DNA from: Defluviicoccus sp.
GTDB taxonomy: Bacteria > Pseudomonadota > Alphaproteobacteria > MPNO01
Reading direction: 5' to 3'
Length of the DNA: 11,089 nucleotides
Assembly: GCA_028820945.1 (NCBI GenBank)
Contig: JAPPHW010000394.1
Span: 1-11,089 of the forward strand
Under the pieces are notes generated by a model, which was not told the DNA's origin, did no database searches, and saw only the letters and a program-made list of their open reading frames with translations. Below are positions 6,803 to 11,089 of this stretch, piece by piece (within the stretch, counting starts at the first letter, position 1; each line of letters opens with the position of its first letter). The translations under genes were made by a program, and so were the position numbers.

Positions 6803-7686
6803 ACGCCGGGCAAGTCCATGCGGCCGGGGTCCTGCCCCTGGGAAGGAGCGCCGGGAGCCGCTATGGCCCGTGGATCGTCGCGGCGGCGCTCTTCGCCGCG
6901 ACTCTCGCAACGGCGGCGACGATGGCGATCCGGAACGCGGAACAGGGCTGGCGGACCGCGCTTGCCGGCAAGATCTCGGTCCAGGTTCCCGCCCCGACCG
7001 GGTCGGGCGACGAGCCCGCCGCCGAAATCGTCGCGCTGCTTCGCGCGACACCGGCCATCGCCGAGGCCGAAGCGATCGACGCGGCCGTGGCGCGGTCGCT
7101 GCTGGAACCCTGGCTCGGCGCGGGCGCGGAAATCGAGACCCTGCCGCTGCCGACGCTGATCGACGTCCGACTCCGGCCGGATGCCGGGGTGGACATCGTG
7201 GCGCTGGAAGTAGCTCTGGACGCAGCCGTCCCGGGCACACGGGTCGACGACCACGGGATTCGGCTGGCCTATTTCTCGCGGTTCGCCCGGGCGCTGCAGA
7301 TCTTCGGTGCGGCAGTCGCGGCGGTATTCGGGTCGATCGCGATCGTGACCGCGATCTTCGCCACGCGGGCCGGTCTCTCCGCGCACCGGGAAGAGATCGG
7401 AATCCTGCAGCTGATCGGTGCCTGGGACGGCTACATCGCGCGACAGTTCGCGGCCCATGCCCGCAATCTGTCGATCAAGGGCGGTGTTCCCGGTTGCGCG
7501 CTCGCGGCAGCGGCCCTGATCCTGTTGGACCGGTATGCGCCCGACGGGAATGCGTTTATGGTGCCGGGGATGACGCTGTCGCCGATCCAATGGGGCGTTC
7601 TCGCCTGCCTGCCGCCGGTCGTCACGGCCATCGCCATGGCCGCCGCGCGCGTGACGGCCGTTCGCGCGCTTTCGCGGGTGACCTGA
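6799..7686 (+). CDS. ftsX: Cell division protein FtsX (ABC permease-like)
   Basis: Membrane subunit of FtsEX; in characterised systems its large first periplasmic loop recruits wall-hydrolase activators. It has 295 residues with four predicted helices at about 25-44, 168-188, 229-243 and 265-285. The roughly 120-residue loop between the first two is the expected periplasmic domain. The segment EEIGILQLIGAWDGYIARQF, after helix 2, matches the conserved FtsX cytoplasmic region that contacts FtsE. The cytoplasmic N-terminus is short, as in many alphaproteobacterial members. The start ATG at 6799 overlaps the ftsE stop, so translation is probably coupled and subunit ratios linked. Helix 3 is the weakest prediction. 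The hydrolase partner is not obvious: no EnvC- or RipC-like gene is in the window. Confidence 0.92.
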   Translation: MNAGQVHAAGVLPLGRSAGSRYGPWIVAAALFAATLATAATMAIRNAEQGWRTALAGKISVQVPAPTGSGDEPAAEIVALLRATPAIAEAEAIDAAVARSLLEPWLGAGAEIETLPLPTLIDVRLRPDAGVDIVALEVALDAAVPGTRVDDHGIRLAYFSRFARALQIFGAAVAAVFGSIAIVTAIFATRAGLSAHREEIGILQLIGAWDGYIARQFAAHARNLSIKGGVPGCALAAAALILLDRYAPDGNAFMVPGMTLSPIQWGVLACLPPVVTAIAMAAARVTAVRALSRVT

Positions 7687-7696
7687 AGCCCGGGTC

Positions 7697-8335
7697 ATGT
7701 ACTTGCGGCCGATCCGGTTGGGTGGCAGGAAGCGCCGCGCCGCGCGCCGTTTGATTCGGGTTCTCGCGATCGCCGTGCTGGTCCTCGGCGTCTGGCTCGC
7801 GGGGCTGTTCTGGTACGCCGAGCGGATCCCGTCCGAGCCGCCCGATACCGGGGAACGGACCGACGCCATCGTGGTGCTTACCGGCGGCGCCGGCCGCTTG
7901 TCGGAGGGGCTGAGGCTGCTTGCCGAGGGGCGCGGCGCGAGGTTGTTCGTGTCGGGCGTCTATCGCGGGATCGACGTGGATGCGCTGCTGCAACTCGCGC
8001 GCCAGAAACCGGACGACGTGGAGTGCTGCATAACCATCGGCTACGCCGCGGACAATACGGCCGGAAACGCGCGGGAGACCGCGCAATGGATGCGCTCGGC
8101 GGACAACCGGTCCCTGCGCCTGGTGACCGCGAACTACCATATGCCGCGAAGCCTGCTCGAATTCCGCCGCGCGCTCCCCGACATCGAGATCGTCCCCCAT
8201 CCCGTGTTTCCGGAAGCGTTCGAGCGGGAATGCTGGTGGTGCGGGCGCAATTCGGCGCTGCTCGTGGTCAGCGAATTTCACAAATATCTGGCGGCGTTCG
8301 TCGGGCTTTCTTCCCCCCGTTCGGCGCGCGGATGA
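7697..8335 (+). CDS. YdcF/DUF218 family membrane-anchored envelope protein
   Basis: A 212-residue protein of the DUF218 (YdcF/ElyC/SanA-like) family, whose studied members are linked to envelope integrity and lipid-carrier or wall metabolism; no precise reaction is established for this branch. It has an Arg/Lys-rich cytoplasmic N-terminus, one membrane helix at about 21-40 and a DUF218 domain that would be periplasmic. Family patterns are TDAIVVLTGGAGRL (55-68), LFVSG (83-87), the NTAGNARET segment (120-128) and LVTANYHMPRS (142-152). Adjacent C110/C111 and a CWWC motif (C179, C182) are notable for a protein facing the periplasm. The start at 7697 lies 10 bases after the ftsX stop, with GAAG about 8 bases upstream. 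Its stop overlaps the next start (ATGA), so it belongs to the ftsEX operon. Confidence 0.88.
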   Translation: MYLRPIRLGGRKRRAARRLIRVLAIAVLVLGVWLAGLFWYAERIPSEPPDTGERTDAIVVLTGGAGRLSEGLRLLAEGRGARLFVSGVYRGIDVDALLQLARQKPDDVECCITIGYAADNTAGNARETAQWMRSADNRSLRLVTANYHMPRSLLEFRRALPDIEIVPHPVFPEAFERECWWCGRNSALLVVSEFHKYLAAFVGLSSPRSARG

Positions 8336-9072
8336 TCGGGTTGCGTTCGCTGGCGTTCCAGACGGCGTTCTACGTCTGGACCCTGGGCCTGGGCCTCCTG
8401 ACCCTGCCGGTGCTGCTGCTGCCCCGTGCCGCCGTGCTGGGCGTCGCCAAGCTGTGGATCGACGGCACGTTCTGGCTGCTGTCGACGACGGTCGGCCTGA
8501 CATACGAAGTCCGCGGCCCGGCGCATCGCGCGAAGGGACCCGCGATCTACGCCATCAAGCATCAGTCGGCCTGGGACACGCTGGTCCTGATGCGCCTGTT
8601 CCGCGAACCCGCCATCGTCATGAAGGGCGAGCTGGCCTGGATGCCCTTCGTGGGATGGTACCTGGTGCGGCTTGGCATGATTCCCATCGACCGCCGCGCC
8701 GGCGCCGCGGCGCTGAGGAGGATGGTGCGAACGGCGAGGGAATGTCTCGCGGCCGGGCGGGACATCGTCGTGTTTCCGGAGGGGACGCGAACCGCACCGG
8801 GGCAACGGCTCCCCTACCGCCCCGGAATCGCCGCGCTCTACGCCGCGCTCGACGTTCCGGTCGTGCCGGTCGCGCTCAATTCGGGGCTTTACTGGGCGCG
8901 TCGGGAATTCGCCAAGCGCCCCGGGCGGATCGTCGTCTCGATGCTTCCGGCGATCGCGCCCGGCCTCGAACGAAAGCCGTTCATGGACCGTTTGCGCGAC
9001 CGTATCGAATCGGAGACCGCGCGCCTCAACGAAGAAGCCAGAGGCGACGGCGACCGGAAGGGCGCGCGCTGA
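8332..9072 (+). CDS. plsC: 1-acyl-sn-glycerol-3-phosphate acyltransferase (PlsC family)
   Basis: Membrane enzyme expected to transfer an acyl chain to lysophosphatidic acid, giving phosphatidic acid, the phospholipid precursor. It has 246 residues. Two hydrophobic stretches near the N-terminus (about 12-31 and 33-55) are followed by the acyltransferase motifs: HQSAWD (H77 and D82, the HX4D catalytic pair), GMIPIDR (115-121), FPEGTR (148-153) and, after it, a PVVPVALNSG segment. The ATG at 8332 overlaps the YdcF-like stop (ATGA). No SD is visible in the pyrimidine-rich stretch upstream, so coupling is likely. The longer frame starting at 8023 overlaps the upstream gene throughout its extra length and is rejected. 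Other PlsC-fold enzymes (for example acyltransferases acting on ornithine lipids) cannot be excluded by motifs alone, so the symbol is tentative. Confidence 0.88.
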   Translation: MIGLRSLAFQTAFYVWTLGLGLLTLPVLLLPRAAVLGVAKLWIDGTFWLLSTTVGLTYEVRGPAHRAKGPAIYAIKHQSAWDTLVLMRLFREPAIVMKGELAWMPFVGWYLVRLGMIPIDRRAGAAALRRMVRTARECLAAGRDIVVFPEGTRTAPGQRLPYRPGIAALYAALDVPVVPVALNSGLYWARREFAKRPGRIVVSMLPAIAPGLERKPFMDRLRDRIESETARLNEEARGDGDRKGAR

Positions 9073-9860
9073 TGCCGCCGGTCGATCTCAACGCCATCCG
9101 GTCGGGTCAGGGCCCAGCCATCGTCGTCGCCCACGGCCTGTTCGGCTCGGCCCGCAACTGGACATCCGTCGCCCGGCGCCTTGCCGAACGGCACACCGTG
9201 CACGCGCTCGACATGCGCAACCACGGCGCCTCGCCCTGGACGGACGAGATGACCTACCCCGCGATGGCGGAGGATCTGCTGCGCTATATCGGGACGCGGG
9301 ATATGTCGCGGCCGACCGCGATCGGCCACAGCATGGGCGGCAAGGCGGCGATGGCGGCGGCGCTGATCGCGCCGGAACGGATCGGTCGCCTCATCGCGGT
9401 CGATATCGCTCCGGTCCGCTACCGCCACGGCTTCGCGGCGCTGGTGGATGCGCTGATCGGCCTCGACCTCGACGGCATCGACCGGCGGGCCGCGGCGGAC
9501 GAGAAGCTTGCCGAAACGGTGCCGGACGCGGCGTTGCGAGGGTTCCTGCTGCAGAACCTGGTGCCGAGCGACGGACGCTATGTCTGGCGTCTCAACCTCC
9601 CGGCGATCGCGGCGGCCCAGGAAACCCTGTGGGATTTCCCGGACCTGCCGTCCCCGGCGGCGTTCGACGGCCCGACCCTGCTGATCGGAGGCGGCGCATC
9701 GGACTATATCCGCCCCGAGCACATGCCGACCGTCGAACGATACTTCCCGAACGCGGAGCCTGTCCGAATTCCGGGCGCCGGACACTGGGTGCACGCCGAA
9801 CGACCCGACGCATTCCTCGCCGCGGTCGAGGACTTTCTGGGCCGGACCGGTCGCGGTTGA
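9072..9860 (+). CDS. Alpha/beta hydrolase, YbfF-like esterase
   Basis: A 262-residue soluble hydrolase of the alpha/beta fold. Motifs in order are HGLFGSARNW (21-30), with the His-Gly oxyanion region; DMRNHGASPW (47-56); the nucleophile elbow GHSMGG (85-90, with S87); and GAGHWVHAERPDAF (235-248), supplying the catalytic histidine H238. DMRNHG together with GHSMGGKAAM is characteristic of the YbfF group of acyl esterases/thioesterases; the real substrate is unknown. The start ATG shares one base with the preceding stop (TGATG), and GGAAGGG at 9056-9062 is a good ribosome site 9 bases upstream. It appears to be the last gene of the ftsE operon. Following an acyltransferase, it might act on a lipid-related ester, but that is inference. 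There is no signal peptide, so it is cytoplasmic. Confidence 0.87.
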   Translation: MPPVDLNAIRSGQGPAIVVAHGLFGSARNWTSVARRLAERHTVHALDMRNHGASPWTDEMTYPAMAEDLLRYIGTRDMSRPTAIGHSMGGKAAMAAALIAPERIGRLIAVDIAPVRYRHGFAALVDALIGLDLDGIDRRAAADEKLAETVPDAALRGFLLQNLVPSDGRYVWRLNLPAIAAAQETLWDFPDLPSPAAFDGPTLLIGGGASDYIRPEHMPTVERYFPNAEPVRIPGAGHWVHAERPDAFLAAVEDFLGRTGRG

Positions 9861-9921
9861 AAGCAACTCTTCTCCACCCGAACGGTATTCGGCTCGGATG
9901 GCGGTTGCGCCGGTGAGTGCG

Positions 9922-9959
9922 TTGACAGTACCGAAGTCAGGCATACATATTTCTGTATG
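9922..9959 (+). promoter_or_regulatory. vapBC promoter with overlapping palindromic operator
   Basis: A perfect TTGACA (9922-9927) is followed 16 or 17 bases later by TACATA/ACATAT (9944-9950). Transcription would start near 9956-9957, on the antitoxin ATG. A perfect 6-bp inverted repeat, CATACA (9942-9947) and TGTATG (9954-9959) with a 6-base spacer, covers the -10 region and the start codon. This is where a VapB-type protein would repress its own operon. No SD lies at normal distance, so a leaderless message is likely. Confidence 0.62.
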
Positions 9960-10196
9960 AAGACGACGCTGAACTTCGACGATCGCCTGATTCGCGAAGC
10001 CAAGACGCGCGCCGCCCAGGACGGCGAGACGCTGACGCGCCTGATCGAGCGCGCCCTGCGGGATTATCTCCGGCCCGTGCGCGGTCCCGTACGCGATTTC
10101 CACGCCAACTTGCTGACCAAACGCGGCCGGGCGGCTGCGGGCGTAGACATCGACGATCGCGGCCTGCTTTACGAGAGAATGGACGGGCGCGATTGA
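9957..10196 (+). CDS. vapB: VapB-type ribbon-helix-helix antitoxin
   Basis: A 79-residue protein, the likely antitoxin of the PIN toxin encoded next. The N-terminal MKTTLNFDDRLIREAKTRAA reads as the beta strand and first helix of a ribbon-helix-helix DNA-binding fold, and residues up to about 42 (IERALRDYLRP) complete it. The rest (RDFHANLLTKRGR, then GVDIDDRGLLYERMDGRD) is the charged tail expected to wrap around and block the toxin. In known VapBC systems the antitoxin dimer, with the toxin, represses the shared promoter; a palindrome over the start codon suits this. The ATG at 9957 coincides with the predicted transcription start. The stop overlaps the toxin TTG (TTGA), the usual coupled arrangement. 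The family name follows the partner toxin and the RHH pattern, not proven binding. Confidence 0.85.
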   Translation: MKTTLNFDDRLIREAKTRAAQDGETLTRLIERALRDYLRPVRGPVRDFHANLLTKRGRAAAGVDIDDRGLLYERMDGRD

Positions 10197-10627
10197 TCGC
10201 GGTCGACACCAACGTTCTCGTCCATGCGCATCGCCACGATTCACCGAAGCACGGTACGGCTCACGCGCGTGTCGTGGCGCTGGCCGAGTCGCCGTCCCGC
10301 TGGGCGATTCCGGTGTTCTGCATCGGCGAGTTCGTTCGGGTAATCACGCATCCGAGGCTGTTCCATTCCCCGCACACGGCCGAGGAAGCGTGCGAGGCGC
10401 TATCCAGGCTTCTCGCCTCGCCGAGCGTGACGGTGCTCAGTCCCGGGATCGAATACCCCGCCCTTCTGGCGGAAGCGATCCGCGAAGCGAATGCCGTAGG
10501 CAACCTCGTATTCGATGCCCAGATCGTCGCGCTTTGCCGCGAGGGCGGAGTTTCCCAGCTGACCACGGAGGATCGCGAATTCAAACGCTTTAAAGGGCTG
10601 AGGTCGACGGGAATAGAAGAGGGATGA
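10193..10627 (+). CDS. vapC: VapC-type PIN-domain ribonuclease toxin
   Basis: A 144-residue PIN-domain protein expected to be a Mg-dependent endoribonuclease; known VapC toxins cut tRNA or rRNA and stop growth when the antitoxin is lost. The acidic active-site set is complete: D5 in VDTNVL, E46 in GEFVRV, D108 in NLVFDAQIVA, and D127 in TTEDREF. This argues for a working enzyme. The TTG start overlaps the antitoxin stop (TTGA) and places VDTN at the normal position right after the N-terminus, so no later start is sensible. No strong SD is seen; coupling to vapB would keep toxin levels low. Base composition resembles the neighbours, giving no clear sign of recent transfer. RNA target cannot be predicted from sequence. 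Confidence 0.9.
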   Translation: MIAVDTNVLVHAHRHDSPKHGTAHARVVALAESPSRWAIPVFCIGEFVRVITHPRLFHSPHTAEEACEALSRLLASPSVTVLSPGIEYPALLAEAIREANAVGNLVFDAQIVALCREGGVSQLTTEDREFKRFKGLRSTGIEEG

Positions 10628-10712
10628 CCGGCCGCCGATACCGCGTCATACAAAGATGCCGAAAACGGCGCGCCGCGGGAACCGCCGCGATCCCGACGGG
10701 AACGGACGCGCC
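10628..10712. other. Convergent intergenic gap with a weak hairpin only
   Basis: Eighty-five bases between the stops of vapC (plus) and the amidohydrolase (minus). A 5-bp stem, CGCGG (10674-10678) with CCGCG (10685-10689), is the best hairpin seen, and neither side has a T-run. No confident terminator, promoter or small gene was found. Confidence 0.4.
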
Positions 10713-11089
10713 CTATTCCGCCGCCTCGCGCGCCAAATAGGGGTTGTCGAGGCCGAACAGCTCGGCGGCGTTCTCGCCCATGATCCTGCGTTTCTGCCGC
10801 TCGTTGAGGAACGGCAGATCCCAGATCACCGACGGAGAGTCGAAGTCCCAGTGCGGCCAGTCGGAACACCACAGAAGCTGGGTTTCCGCGCCGATCGCTT
10901 CGAAGGTCGCTTCCATCAGTTTGGGATGCTGCGCTTCGAGCGGCTGGCTTGAGAAATACATCTCCTTGATGTACTCGCTCGGTTTGCGGGTCAGGAGCGG
11001 CGCCTCGGACGAACGCATCATGTATTCCGAATCGAGCCGCTGCATGAGATAGGGCAGCCAGGCGATTCCGCTCTCGATCCACAGCACCT
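10713..11089 (-). CDS. Amidohydrolase family protein (metal-dependent hydrolase), 3' part
   Basis: About 125 C-terminal residues of an amidohydrolase-2 type protein (PF04909-like; ACMSD/decarboxylase-related TIM barrel). The gene runs off the right edge of the window, so its start is not seen; the GTG at 11087 is internal. Family landmarks are WIESGIAWLPYLMQRLD at the visible N-terminus and CSDWPHWDFD, whose first Asp corresponds to the conserved metal/catalytic aspartate. NERQKRRIMGENAAELFGL follows, the usual closing helix in which the GxNAxxLFGL pattern recurs across the family. It ends at TAG (10715-10713), facing the vapC stop across 85 bases. Substrate is unknown: the family includes decarboxylases and hydrolases of aromatic or lactone compounds. 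The visible part looks intact. Confidence 0.85.
   Translation of the reverse strand, partial: VLWIESGIAWLPYLMQRLDSEYMMRSSEAPLLTRKPSEYIKEMYFSSQPLEAQHPKLMEATFEAIGAETQLLWCSDWPHWDFDSPSVIWDLPFLNERQKRRIMGENAAELFGLDNPYLAREAAE

Noticed and set aside
9878..9892. CCGAA/TTCGG hairpin after the hydrolase gene
   Set aside because: Only 5 bp and no T-run downstream; not a convincing terminator.
8889..10244. Minus-strand open frame of 451 codons across the hydrolase and vapB
   Set aside because: Antisense shadow of a clearly coding esterase and antitoxin; no domain, and it spans the vapBC promoter.
10261..11082. Minus-strand 273-codon frame over vapC and the amidohydrolase end
   Set aside because: It conflicts with vapC, which has a complete PIN active site, and with the amidohydrolase frame; no recognisable domain.
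1..11089. CRISPR arrays, insertion sequences, tRNA or rRNA genes, phage genes
   Set aside because: Looked for on both strands by eye; no regular repeats, transposase motifs, terminal inverted repeats or RNA gene landmarks were seen.

Overview
The window looks like a chromosomal segment of a high-GC alphaproteobacterium, probably Rhodospirillales-like, though the exact lineage cannot be fixed from sequence alone. The main clues are the Gln-rich protein of the TIGR02302/DUF4175 family, described from alphaproteobacteria, and the order argH - lptM-like lipoprotein - lysA - TIGR02302 - (hpt and MJ0042 zinc-ribbon, reverse strand) - ftsE - ftsX - YdcF/DUF218 - plsC-like acyltransferase. From memory, this order recurs in that class.

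Region 1 (1-2097, plus strand) holds the 3' half of argH (arginine synthesis), a 49-residue LptM-like lipoprotein and lysA (last step of lysine synthesis). They are joined by GTGA and ATGA stop/start overlaps. Region 2 (2137-4644, plus) is the large inner-membrane protein with a long, probably periplasmic, Gln-rich helical tail. Region 3 (4673-5960, minus) is a two-gene unit: an MJ0042 zinc-ribbon/DUF3426 membrane protein followed one base later by hpt (purine salvage). Region 4 (5961-6088) is a 128-base divergent control region with a likely minus-strand promoter, two short direct repeats, and a perfect 8-bp hairpin that buries the ftsE ribosome binding site. Region 5 (6089-9860, plus) is a compact run of ftsE, ftsX, ydcF-like, plsC-like and an alpha/beta hydrolase, mostly overlapping by 1-4 bases. 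Division-site control, envelope functions and phospholipid synthesis may therefore share one transcript. Region 6 (9861-10627, plus) is a VapBC-type toxin-antitoxin pair with its own near-consensus promoter, whose predicted start point falls on the antitoxin ATG. Region 7 (10713-11089, minus) is the 3' end of an amidohydrolase that runs off the window.

Most of the content is conserved housekeeping and envelope genes. No CRISPR array, insertion sequence, prophage, tRNA or rRNA was seen. The points most worth a second look are the SD-masking hairpin before ftsE, the apparently leaderless vapB with an operator-like palindrome over its start codon, the uncharacterised TIGR02302 protein beside FtsEX, and a CWWC motif in the YdcF-like protein. 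No wholly new multi-gene system could be supported.
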